Below are positions 46,675-57,045 of a stretch of 64,000 nt of DNA, piece by piece. This stretch comes from Camellia lanceoleosa. Lineage: Eukaryota; Streptophyta; Magnoliopsida; Ericales; Theaceae. The notes beneath the pieces are model-generated. The model was not told the DNA's origin and did no database searches. It saw only the letters and a program-made list of their open reading frames with translations. The DNA lies in the NCBI GenBank assembly GCA_025200525.1, contig CM045770.1:86452084-86516083 (forward strand), in the 5' to 3' direction. A program made the position numbers and the translations under genes. Position 1 is the first letter of the stretch. Every line of letters starts with the position of its first letter.

Positions 46675-48752
46675 TCATTCGTCGGTATCGGATTCAAGTG
46701 GCTCAACATCCACCTGCTCATAAGGAATTGGCACATCCAATGTAACCTCAGCGGCAGCAAGGGCTTTGAGCCACCCGTGTTTGAACCCGCGATTCTCAAA
46801 TTTGGACACTTCTTCAACATATTCCGTCAGAGCGGCGCCTCTCCTTGCTTCAAAGGCCTCCAATTTGGCTTTCTCGCAGGCCGCCTTAAGCTCCTCTAAC
46901 TGAGCTTCCGCTCCAGCAAGTGCTTCCTTGGAAAGTTTGAGCGATTCCTCGCGATTTGCCCTACCTCAAGATCGACAGCAGCCGTTTCTACGACGCGAGC
47001 CCTCTCTTTCTCTGCTTCGGCTCGAGCGCTCTCCATTTCAGCTCTCATAATTTCGAACTCGGCCCTACTTTTCTGACCCTGCACCTCCGTTTGCAAATGG
47101 TCAATTCTCCCAAGAGCATCACGCAGGCGGCGACCCAAGTCAGCGATCCTCCCGATCGTCTGCAAAACAATTCGGTATGATTAGACGCCTTTATCAAACA
47201 AGAGCGAAATAAAGGTGACCTACCAGGAGTGCCGATTGAGCAGTTAAGGCAACGGCCATAATATCAGGCACGGCACCGAAGGCTTTGTTGTCAGCCGGCA
47301 GAGAAATTGAAGCCGCCAGGCTTAGAGCCACAGCTGGATCCTCGATGGCCGAAGCGTCGGATAAAATCGACACATCCCTGATCTTTGGCTGAATAACGAA
47401 CGGAGCGACCACGTCCGGTTCTTCAAGCCGAGGCCATTTGCTACCAGGGCCAGCTTCTGAACTTGCTTCTCCCTCGGCACCACGCTTTTGGCCTTGCTCC
47501 GGAATCAGCCGTTCCCCATCGGACTGTTCTCCACCCTCTTTTCCCGTATCGGACACAGCAACCTCAACCGTCCCCTCAGAAACGGGTACAAAGGGCTTGA
47601 TCAAGCTGGGATCTGATGCGGTGCATTCAGCCTTCTTTCGGGCGGCCATCTGCTCGGCATTTCTTCTACGTGCCATCTGCGTTAAGCTCTCCTTCGCCAT
47701 ACCCTCAAACAAATCACCGGGTAGATCCCCCAAATTCACAAAAATATCCCCGGGAGAGAAATCTGCTCGTCCTGAGGCGGATGGCTCGGTGGCCTCAAAT
47801 GCCGAGCGTACGGCCTCATCGCCCTCTACAACCCTCAAGACTCCCACCGATCGGCAATCACCTCTACAACCGGCTCAGCGTCTTCCCCCGAATCAGAAGC
47901 TACGAGACCGATCTGCCTGAGGTTTTTGAAGCTGGGGAAGATAAGGCCTGAGAGCTGTTGATTGCCGGCTGGAATCGGAATGTTATCTGCAGCCGACAAA
48001 GTAGTGTAAGTGGGTTCGTACCGAAGAAGAATATGGGTGGCTCTCCCTTGCTGTTGTACGTTTGGGCGGCCAAAATATGTGAGTGCAGTCTTGATTTCCT
48101 CAAGAACCACGTCGTCAACCGAAGTCAGAATTTTCTTCAACCTATTACCTGCAGAAGATAAAAAGCGATTTAGAGAAAAGAGCCAAATAAGAGATAGTCC
48201 AACAAACAAGACATTGCGTGGCAACCTGGGTCACCCTTATGTCTGAGAATAGGGTCCAGGCGATCCTCCCCTTCAGCAAACTCCCAATTACCTCGGACGT
48301 TGACCATCACGTCGTCAACCCGTTTACCAGAACTGGCAAGCATAGTCACCAAGTGATGGTCAGTATCTTTGGCCCTGAGAAAATATCGCCATTTAATCGG
48401 AGGATTTAGCTAAGGCGTAACAATGCCGAATGGCCGGAATCTCAAGGTTAATCCTAAGGCGTCGATTCAACTCTACAACCCCCATGATGATTCGAAAGAA
48501 ATTTACATTGGGTTGACAAGGAATCAAACCCCAATAGCGGAGAACGGCCCTAAGAAGTGGGTGTAGGGGGAAACGAACCCCGCCCTCCGCAATGGATAAA
48601 AGAGGGAATACGATCGTGTTTTGATCTTCCCTCTCCATGTCGAGAGCGTTGTCCGTTACAAGGGATAAATGGACGTCGTCAGGAATAGAAAAATGTTGCC
48701 GGAAACCGGAGATACGATCCTCAGAAATGAGGTCTTTCAAATGTTTGGCCAT
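46675..48752 (-). pseudogene. Antisense gene B, spliced plant transposon protein
   Basis: Opposite to gag. The first exon starts at 48752 ('MAKHLKDLISEDRISGFR'). It contains 'GVRFPLHPLLRAVLRYWGL', typical of the plant 'putative gypsy-type transposon' domain (PF04195-like). Two clean GT-AG introns are visible: 48149-48225 (TTCTGCAG acceptor) and 47160-47223 (CTG|GTAGGT donor, TTTTGCAG acceptor). The middle exon is acidic and low in complexity ('KWPRLEEPDVVAPFV'). The last exon is a coiled coil ending in 'KFENRGFKHGWLKALAAA'. Frameshifts near 48400, 47850 and 46960 break it. The function of this antisense product is unknown. It shares its C terminus with antisense ORF A. Confidence 0.7.
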
Positions 48753-49128
48753 CTTAGCAAAGAACTAAGTATTCGTCGAAGCTAAAATAGCAAACAGAAA
48801 ATAGGATTACAAAGAAGGGATAAGGAAACTTACGAAGAGCAGATGAGACAAGGGAAGACGGGAAGAAGTTGCAGAAAACGCGAGTCACGGAGGGATATGC
48901 ACTGGCGATCCAAAAGTCTCAGAAAATCGACGAAATGTGAATTCGAAAGGACCGAAGTTTCAAATCGCAATAAATACTGAGATACACACGAATAGAGCAG
49001 GAAAGCGTAATGATGAGCAAAAAGGTGCGCGCCTCTTGACATATATTGGGGCAAGCGAAGCCGACAATTTGAACTTCTCATCAACGAACACGCCGATTAA
49101 TCGTCCACAGGAGTTCGGAGGGCAATTG
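48753..49128. other. Region between antisense gene B and 3' LTR
   Basis: This would hold the antisense promoter and 5' UTR of gene B and, on the plus strand, the polypurine tract. I saw no coding region of its own. Confidence 0.4.
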
Positions 49129-49533
49129 TGGTAGCCGAATAATTGGCGAAGATAAAGGAGGTATATTTCAGAAGCTATACGCTAGCCAGCAGATATCCCA
49201 TAAGGATACGGGGCCGAATAGGATAAATAGGCCGAATGGGGAAGGATCCCTAGAGCCGAATAGTGGAAAAGATAATGATTGAAAAAGTAGGCCCTGGCCC
49301 CGAGGATCAGAAGAAACGAGTATAAATATAATGGCAATAGACTAGAAAAGGGAGGTAAGAATCACTTCTAAAAACTTAGCCAACAAGCTTTCTTGAGTAG
49401 AAGAACTGACTTGTCCGTCAAAGTGCTAATTCCGGCACTCCCGACCGGAGTATTTGTATCTTTGCAGGTGACTAGTTGAGGATCATTGGCGTCTTACAGG
49501 ATCTGAAGAGTATTTCCAAACCACTTCCCCACA
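49129..49533 (+). repeat. Tat-type 3' LTR
   Basis: 405 bp, TGGTAGCCG...CCCCACA, nearly identical to 39552-39953. The purine-rich GGAGTTCGGAGGGCAA lies just upstream. Confidence 0.93.
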
Positions 49534-49773
49534 TGTACATTTCACAATTGTGTAAGAAAACCACCAAAAAACTAGTTCCACGAACCTGAAAACGTGCGTT
49601 GAATTCTCATTTAGCCAGAAATGGTTTTGAGCAACCAAATACATGAATTTATTCACTACACGGCATTAAACATGAACCCAATTAGAAACGTTGAAAATAA
49701 CGTTTGGGTCCCACCTTAATTAATGCTCAAAGTTAGTAAAAAATAAGGTTATACAAAAGTCATTTTCTAACAA
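49534..49773 (-). repeat. Copia 3' LTR, part 2
   Basis: Continuation of the LTR begun at 38954. It matches 59715-59910 ('gaattctcattta', 'atggttttgagcaaccaaat') and ends TCTAACA. The first 60 bases or so are absent from the other LTR. Confidence 0.9.
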
Positions 49774-50701
49774 TCTCTCACATGAATGGAATTCACGATA
49801 ACGGACATACAACAAGATACAGACAAAGAAAGAGTACATTAAGAAGATACACCACATCGAGATAGGTAATTTTTGGCTTTGAACCTCCTCTAGTGAAAGC
49901 CTATTGGACTTACTGGCTAACCAGTAGACATGATGCCTTAAACTATTCAGCTATTTGTGTAAGCCAAGACAATAGACTACACATAGTGTATCCGCAGACA
50001 CAGTTTGGTTCTTACGGTTGTGTTAAGGGTGTAATAATGGCCCGGCCTATGGGCTAAAATGTGGGGCCCAAGCCCAAGCCCACTCATAATAGGGCCCGCT
50101 CCAAGTGATCGGGCTTTGTTTTTTTAATATTAGAAATAAAAAATTAAAAAAAAATTATACTAAAGTATTTTAATTACAATTAATGAGATATTTTGTTTGG
50201 TTATGTAATGTTTTATAGTGATATTTAAATTTAATTATATATGACTTATGTTTTTTTAATTGTAAACTTATAACTAAAAAAGTATGTAAATATGTAATTT
50301 TTTTTCTTTCGAAATGAATAATTTTATATATATGAAATTGAAACTTTTAATATTACAATATTAAATTATTTATATAACATTTATTGAATGAATAATTTTT
50401 ATTTCAAAATGATATAAAATATTACAAAAATTGATATTATTAAATAAATTAGATATAGATTACTAATGATGGTATAACAATTGTATCACTATAAGTCAAG
50501 TACATCCCAACTAGGTTGGCACCTACTAGTCTATCAATCATTTGCATTATACTCCACCTCAATAATCTAATACAAAAACAAAAACCAAGAAAAAAACGAA
50601 ATGAAATGAAATAGTAAAAAATAAATTATTGATCAATCATCAGAGGAGATAGACATTTCAGTCACGTTGCCCGATGATATGTCATCCAAATCATATTGAA
50701 T

Positions 50702-52689
50702 TCATTCATTTTCACTAAAATTTTGTCTTCTTGTAAGCGCGTGCATATGATCCCTGGATATCATCAATGCCTCAAAGATTTCGGGTAAAAGCCTGATCCT
50801 GTAGTCACTCAGCACCCGTCCACCTGCACTAAAAGTTGTTTCTGAAGCAACTGTAGAAATAGGAACGGTTAGTATATCACGGGCTATCTGTGAAAGCACA
50901 GGCCACATAGATTCATTTTGTTTCCACCATTCCAAATTATCAAAATTATCAGAATCATCCACTGACGGACTTTCCAAATAACGTTGCAGTTCAGAACTAC
51001 TTACACTTGTATGTTGAGATATTCTTCTACTTTTTATTGCTGTGAAAATACTTAATCTCCCGCCTCGAGATTGTTGGACTGCTAGTCTAGTGTGTGTAGG
51101 TGTATTTACAGATACAGATGTAGCTGCAGCTACCCTGTATTCTTGAAATAATCTGTTACATGTTTGCATAATAGGGGCAAACTGTATTTGATCATCGAAA
51201 ATACGCTCTAAAAATTCTTGTAAACCAACTTCTTTACACCTAGGATCAATTATTATAGCTAAACCTAATAGATGAGGCAAATGATGAAAATATTTATCAA
51301 AATTTTCTTTTATTGAAGTAATAATGGTTACATAAAGTTCATTATCCATATATTTTATAAAAACTTTAATTATTTCTGCTAGCATATGTAAAACAAATGA
51401 TGAAGTAGGAATATATATATAAAAAAATAATTTTGTTGAAGTATCGAAAACTTTTAAAAATCTTTATACAAGGCTACTTGGCGCCAATTAAGTTCAGTGG
51501 GTGTCAGTACTCCTCCTATTAATGTTGTTGCAAAAAATAAATCTATTGCTCTTCTTTGTTTACAAGCTATTTTTAACATATTATATGTTAAATTCCACCT
51601 ACTATCTATATCTAAAATTAATTTTTTAAATGACATATTTTCTCGTTGACAAATTTTTCTATATTCTGAAATTCGATTACCAAAAGACATAATAGTAACA
51701 ACTGCATTTTTTATTACAAGTACAGAAGTTTCGTATACATGCATAACTTCTTTAACAATCAAATTTAAAATATGGGTACAACAACGAACATGAAATAAAT
51801 CACCATCAACAAGTAATTGTAAAGTTGATTTTAAATGGGTTACAGTTTGATTATAATATAATGCATTATCTAAACTAATCGTAAATATTTTATTTTGTAA
51901 AGCTCACTCATATAATATATTTCTTATTTTTACACCAAGCGAATGATCAATGTATGGAAGTTCAATTAATTTAAATGAAATAATTCTTTTATTTAAATTC
52001 CAATCATTATCGATAAAATGTGCAATGATACATTGATATTCAAAACCATTATTTGACCATAGATCAGATGTTAAACAAACTCTTCCATTCAAATTTTTAA
52101 AGATATCAAATAATTCACTTTTAATATCCTCAAATTTCTTTAAAATCTTGTTTCTAGTAGTATTTCTTGAAAAATTTTGATATTGCGGTGCAAAACTTTC
52201 GTGAATCATTTCGATAAAATCAAGACATTCACTAGTACTAAAAGGTTGTTATTTTTTAATTATATAATTAACTACAGAGTTTTGTGCACGTATAAGATCA
52301 TATGAAAATGTTTGCAAATTACCAGTTGATGAAGCCGCTAATTATACTTGACTTCGAATATCAGGTTGTTTACTTTGTAAATATTTGTCAGAATGCCTTT
52401 TTAAATGACTAGTACCCCCTGCAAATGCAGCACTAAGTAAATATGCACAATATTTACATTTTGCTTTAAATGTAATTATGCCATCATGATTATTTATAGA
52501 TATTTTTTTAAAATGTTCCCAAACACTACTACTTCTTCTCCTAGATGATGATACAACTGTTGGAAGAGGGATATTAGAAGGAGAATCAATAGATTCATAT
52601 GGTGTAGTATATGTATCAATATCGACATAAATATTAGATATATTATGATCCATAGTAATGCAAGTAAAACAATATATAAGAAGTAACAA
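50702..52689 (-). pseudogene. hAT transposase of the 4.1-kb element
   Basis: Four consecutive minus-strand segments cover a whole hAT transposase. 52342-52689 is a BED zinc finger ('FKAKCKYCAYLLSA', 'HLKRHSDKYL'). 51904-52209 is the N-terminal core ('LTSDLWSNNGFEYQCIIAHF'). 51454-51762 is the middle of the catalytic region ('DSRWNLTYNMLKIACKQR'). 50702-51385 is the C-terminal dimerisation domain ('DNLEWWKQNE', 'ISTVASETTFSAGGRVL', 'DYRIRLLPEIFEALM'). The acidic and catalytic regions are broken by stops or frameshifts between segments, for example near 52330, 51890 and 51440. The domains are otherwise well preserved, so inactivation is more recent than for the outer hAT element. It lies entirely within the element's TIRs. 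Confidence 0.9.
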
Positions 52690-53133
52690 TTAATTTAAAT
52701 AATGTATAAATTCAATTAGTAAAAAATAATAATTAATATATGTGCATAAATAATTAATGAAAAAAATGAGTAGTTAATAAATTTAATTAAACTAATTAAT
52801 GTTACTGACTGGCGAATGCGATATAAAAAAAAATTTCTTCTGCTAAAAGTTTCTTGTTGTACAATTGCAATAGCCACTTAGGGATGGCACTTCAAAATTA
52901 ATTAAGAGTTAAGAGAGATTGAGAGAGTTGAAGAGAGAGAGAATGATTTGTTGTGAAATATATTTATACTAGTTTAAATTCTAACCGTTTGAATTATTAT
53001 GACCGTTTTATATATATCCGTTTGAGTTATAGAGGAGATGCAAATTTGCAATGCAACGGCTCAAAATTGAGGCTAGGCTAAGAAATGGTTGCCTCCTTTT
53101 CGGGCAACCATTTGGACGGTGTTCTTTGGCCAA

Positions 53134-53425
53134 TGGGAGCCATCACGAGTCCCATTTTGCTAATCCGAACAGTTTAATGTGTACAACTCGTCGAGTATTA
53201 TATATTTGTAAAAAATCACGTTGATTGGATATCTATAACTATCTGATCGGATTAGTTTTTTTTGTCAACTATTAACTACAACACCATGCATTTTTATACC
53301 AAATTGATTTGATCATATAGTTAGCGATATCTAATTAACGTAATTTTTTACAAGCATATAGTAATGGAAGAGTTCAACACATTGAACAGTTCGGATTATC
53401 AAAATGGGACTCATGGTGAGCCCCC
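53134..53425. mobile_element. Foldback (MITE-like) element
   Basis: The left arm ('gagtcccattttgctaatcc', 'gaacagtttaatgtgtacaa') is repeated in reverse complement at the right end (53345-53425). The pairing continues inward through 'gatatctataactatctgat' against the inverted right side. The whole piece would fold into one long imperfect hairpin. It lies between the hAT transposase start and the hAT right TIR. The TSD is unclear. Confidence 0.75.
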
Positions 53426-53719
53426 ACAAACCCAGTATTACCTTCCAACGTAATGTATATATATATATTTTTCTTTCACGTGAGCTTAAGTGTACTTTCC
53501 CATTAGGTTAGGTGCACTTTCCCACTTTCCCAGCCACACACACACAGATTGTGCTGCTGTACACTGCCCATGCCAGTGATACATCCTATCATCATTTTCC
53601 ATTAAATAATTCTTAATTTGATTTTAATTTAATAAATTATTATTAATTTTTATTTTATTTTTAAATTATTAATGTTATTTATTTAATTATATTAATTTTT
53701 ATTTTATTTTTTTATGTTT

Positions 53720-53935
53720 TTATTTTTGTAAGATCAATCTTTTTATTTATTTAATTATTTTATTTTTTTATTTTTATAAGATCAATCTTTTTATTTTTTT
53801 ATTTTTATAAGATTAATCTTTTTATTTTTTTATTTTTATAAGATCAATTATTTTATTTTTTTATTTTTATAAGATCAATCTTTTTATTTTTTTTATTTTT
53901 ATAAGATCAATCTTTTTATTTTTTTATTTTTAATT
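53720..53935. repeat. AT-rich minisatellite (about 41-bp unit)
   Basis: About five tandem copies built on TAAGATCAATCTTTTTATTT followed by a T/A-rich filler, near the right end of the 4.1-kb hAT element. Confidence 0.85.
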
Positions 53936-54118
53936 ATTTAACTATTGTAAGTTATTTTTTATTTTTATTTTTTGAAATTTGATCATTGGTAGAGAGAAGG
54001 ATTGATGGTTAGTAGGCTTTGGGCCGGAGGCCCCAAATGGAAGGCCAGTGCCCAAGGTCTTGGCTGAGGCTCGAGCCACCCATGGGCCTCGGGCCATTTT
54101 TACACCCCTAAATTGTGT

Positions 54119-54561
54119 TTATTTTGGCCCTGAACAACGCTTGGTAATTCATGAGTGCTCTAGAGAATTTAGCTTTCTCAATTCTCATAGAACCGGCCCA
54201 GTTCACACTCATATAGGTGACTTCTTATTAAGAGTATCCTGCTATATTCCACTTGGATATCCAAGCTATAAGAATCATTAAAAACAAAGCTTATCCTACT
54301 AATGCTACAGGTATCACTCTTTTTATCATAGAAATTAGTAGGAGTAAACCTTCTTAGTGATACGTAAAGTCATCCATAATTCAGTTATCCCTTTGAACCT
54401 AGATCTTGGGATCTTCAGTCAATTAGGTTGGGTTGCCATTATAGAGACTTTTAAGTAATAGGCTTTAATCCCATTCCCCTCTACACTTGCTCTCTAGCTA
54501 GCCTTTTAGTCAATGGATCCGTAATATTCTCCTTTGACTTTACATATTCTATGGAAATTAT
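54119..54561 (-). other. Copia 3' region downstream of pol
   Basis: Minus-strand sequence after RNase H and before the hAT insertion. A stretch near 54490-54530 still resembles the end of pol, but stops intervene. No further gene was seen. Confidence 0.5.
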
Positions 54562-54880
54562 TCAATGTGAGAGCAAATGCGTAACGGTATTATGTCTCCG
54601 ACGAATTTGTCGAGACTTACCGTTATACATATGATTATGTGCTCGTTCTATTGCTGCTTCACTATCACAGTGAATGCATATAGCTGGCATAGGTTTAGGC
54701 CATATTGGAATGTCTTCTAAGAAATTACGAAGCCATTCTGCTTCTTCTCTTGTTTTATCTAATGCGATAAACTCAGATTCCATTGTCAACCTAGCTATGC
54801 ATATCTGCTTGGAAGATTTCTAAGAGACTGCAGCACCTCCCAAGATAAAGACATATCCACTAGTGGATTTTGAGTATTTA
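54562..54880 (-). pseudogene. Copia RNase H, C-terminal part
   Basis: Read downward from the MITE: 'YSKSTSGYVFILGGAAVS', a stop, then 'MESEFIALDKTREEAEWLRN', 'AICIHCDSEAAIERAHNHMY' and 'RQIRRRHNTV', the familiar end of Copia pol. RNase H removes RNA from the RNA-DNA hybrid during reverse transcription. The gene is split from its first half by the MITE at 54881-55011. Confidence 0.88.
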
Positions 54881-55011
54881 GGCCTCGTTTGGGGAGTGGC
54901 TATTTTAGCCAAAAAGTTACTAAAAGTTGTCACATCACATCTCTACTTTTCTGCACATCTTTTCGTAAAAAGCCAAAAAGTTACTAAAATAGCCTGTTCC
55001 CAAACAAGGCC
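54881..55011. mobile_element. Tourist-like MITE inside Copia RNase H
   Basis: 131 bp, starts GGCCTCGTTTGGGGAGTGGC and ends, inverted, GGCCTTGTTTGGGAACAGGC. The TSD is a perfect TTA at 54878-54880 and 55012-55014. It sits between the codons for 'NWISDI' and 'KYSKSTSGYV', which are contiguous in Copia proteins, so the empty site can be inferred. TTA target and GGCC tips indicate PIF/Harbinger parentage. The copy at 23310-23439 is a relative. Confidence 0.95.
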
Positions 55012-55600
55012 TTAATATCCGATATCCAATTTACATCGTTGTACCCCTCGAGTACTGATGGATATTTGGTATAATGTAAGCCATAATTCTGGGTATGTCT
55101 TAAATACCTAAGTACTCTAATTATCTCTTTCCGATGATCGGATCCTGAATTACTTGTGTACCTACTCAATTTGCTTACAGCATAGGCTAAATCTGGCCCA
55201 GTGCAATTCATTAAGTACATCAAGCTTCCGATTATTCGAAAGTACTCTAATTGTGATATGCTTGCACCTATATTTTTTGACAAATGAAGACTAATGTCAA
55301 CAGGTGTCTTAGCAGAACGATAGTCATGCTTTCTAAATTTCTCCAGAATCTTCTCAACATAATGAGACTGAGATGAAGCATATCCTTCAGATGTTCTAGT
55401 AATTTTTATTCCTAGAATTACATCTGTTACTACCAGATCTTTCATATCAAACTTTTTGTTCAACATTTTCTTTGTGGATTTAATCATGTCATTATTGCTT
55501 TCAATAATGAGCATGCCATCCACATAAAGACAAACTATGACATAGCCTTTGTCTGTGCTTTTAATACAGACGCATTTGTCACATTCGTTTATTTTAAAAT
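54984..55600 (-). pseudogene. Copia reverse transcriptase C-terminus and start of RNase H
   Basis: Minus strand: '[16 protein letters not shown]' (about 55490-55540), where the catalytic box YVDD has become YVDG, a change that would abolish polymerase activity. Then come '[18 protein letters not shown]', '[20 protein letters not shown]' and '[20 protein letters not shown]', the connection into RNase H, up to the MITE at 55011. Confidence 0.9.
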
Positions 55601-55634
55601 CATCCGAAAGTATGGCTTGATCAAATTTTTCATG

Positions 55635-56411
55635 CTATTGTTTTGGAGCTTGTTTTAATCTATAAAGGGATTTGACAAGTTTACAAACCTTTTTCTCTTG
55701 GCCGGAAACTTGAAACCCTTTCGGTTGTTCCATATAGATTTCCTCATCTAACTCGCCTTTCAAAAAAGCTGTTTTAACATCCATTTGATGTATTTCCAGA
55801 TTATACAAAGCTGCAATCGCAATCAACATGCGAATAGATATTATTCTTGTCACTGGTGAATAGGTGTCAAAATAATCAAGGCCTTCCTTCTGCCTGTATC
55901 CCTTAACAACAAACCTAGCCTTGTATTTGTCTATTAAACCATCTGCTTTCATTTTTCTCTTGAATGTCCACTTATATCGAAGAGGTTTACATTCTGGTGA
56001 AAGATCCACCAGTTCCCAAGTATGATTTTGTAGTATTGATTCAATATCACTATTCACAGCCGCTCTCCACAATGGAGTTTTAGGACTTGACATTGCTTCC
56101 TTGAAGTTTTGTGACTCATTTTCTAACAAGTATGTCAGAAAATCTAGACCAAATGATGTAGAGATCCTAGCCCTCTTGCTACGTCTAGGTTCATCTGATT
56201 TATTATCATTGTGGTCTTCACTGCTACTTATAGCAGTATCGAAAGTTCTTTTATTTGAACTTATCTCTTCAATTTCCTTACAAGGAAAAATGTGTTCAAA
56301 AAACGATGCATTCCCTGACTCAATAATAGTGTTTACATACATATCAGGATTTTCATATCTATGAAGTAAAAATCTATATGTACTACTATTATTTGCATAA
56401 CCAATGAACAC
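55635..56411 (-). pseudogene. Copia reverse transcriptase, N-terminal part
   Basis: The uninterrupted stretch has 258 codons. The first 100 residues are the variable segment between integrase and polymerase, with 'RRSKRARISTSFG' near its middle. Then comes the Copia reverse transcriptase: 'LWRAAVNSDIESILQNHTWE', 'KYKARFVVKGYRQKEGLDYF', 'YSPVTRIISIRMLIAIAAL', 'QMDVKTAFLKGELDEEIYM' (first catalytic Asp present), 'VCKLVKSLYRLKQAPKQ'. The expected next residue (W) is replaced by a stop. The polymerase continues at 55600. Confidence 0.93.
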
Positions 56412-57045
56412 ACAATCAACAGTTTTTTATCATATCTTAGTCGTTTTGGGACTAGGGACTGCAACCTTGGCCAAACACCCCCACACTTTGAGGTAATTAT
56501 AAGTAGGTCGTCAACATTTCCATAATTCATAAGGTGTTTGATTGAGTTTGTTGTCGAGTACCCTGTTAAAGATAAAGTTAGCAGACAAAATTGCTTCTCC
56601 CCCACAAGTTCTGAGGTAATCCTGAATTAATCAACATGGCATTCATCATCTCTTTAAGAGTTCAATTCTTTCTCTCAGCAACTCCATTTGACTGAGGAGA
56701 ATAGGGTACAGTGGTTTGGTAATTCATACCATGTTCAGAACAAAATTCTTCAAATGGTGTATCATACTCACCACATCTGTCACTCCTCACAAGCTTAATA
56801 GTTCGGGCAAGTTGATTTTCAATCTCAAGTTTATATTGCCTAAAAGCTTCTATGGCTTCATCTTTAATTCTCAACAAGTAAACATAGCAATATCGAGTGC
56901 AATTATCAATAAAAGTAATAAAGTACTTATTACCTTCTCTAATTTGAACAAATTTTAAATCATAGATGTCTGTGTGAATTAAACTTAGAGGTTCAGTACT
57001 TCTTTCAACTTTATTAAATGATGCCTTAGTGAGTTTTACCTTAAC
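56333..57045 (-). pseudogene. Copia integrase core
   Basis: Integrase joins element cDNA into the genome. On the minus strand 56662-56960 reads '[20 protein letters not shown]' and '[20 protein letters not shown]', with the second catalytic Asp in 'RSD', then '[13 protein letters not shown]' with the catalytic Glu. A stop or frame change follows, and 56333-56605 carries the remaining C-terminal wording in two frames. The part between the zinc-binding region and the core (56960-57045) is also interrupted. Confidence 0.88.

Larger units (their letters stand above)
39552..49533 (+). mobile_element. Tat-type Ty3 element, gag-protease only, antisense genes
   Basis: LTRs at 39552-39953 and 49129-49533 are nearly identical, so this is one of the younger insertions. 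A primer-site-like sequence TTGGTGCCGTCTGTGGG follows the 5' LTR, and a purine-rich run (GGAGTTCGGAGGGCAA) precedes the 3' LTR. The plus strand encodes gag and a retropepsin, then a 101-bp tandem array. No reverse transcriptase, RNase H or integrase was found. The minus strand carries two related antisense genes. Gag style, tandem array and antisense open frames all fit the Tat lineage. The flanks (TACTG/TGTAC) do not give a clean TSD. Confidence 0.87.
50024..54110 (-). mobile_element. hAT transposon with broken transposase (4.1 kb)
   Basis: The left end TAAGGGTGTAATAATGGCCC and inverted right end TAGGGGTGTAAAAATGGCCC are TIRs with 17 of the first 20 bases shared. The flanks GGTTGTGT (50016-50023) and AATTGTGT (54111-54118) agree at 6 of 8 bases, in keeping with the 8-bp TSD of hAT elements. 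It encodes a minus-strand transposase, a foldback MITE-like piece and an AT minisatellite. It is inserted in the Copia element between pol and the 3' LTR. Its ends match the short element at 33671-34086. Confidence 0.9.

Noticed and set aside
39547..49538. Target-site duplication for the Tat-type element
   Set aside because: The flanks (TACTG and TGTAC) share only two adjacent bases. The element is supported by its LTRs and by the interrupted Copia LTR, not by a TSD.
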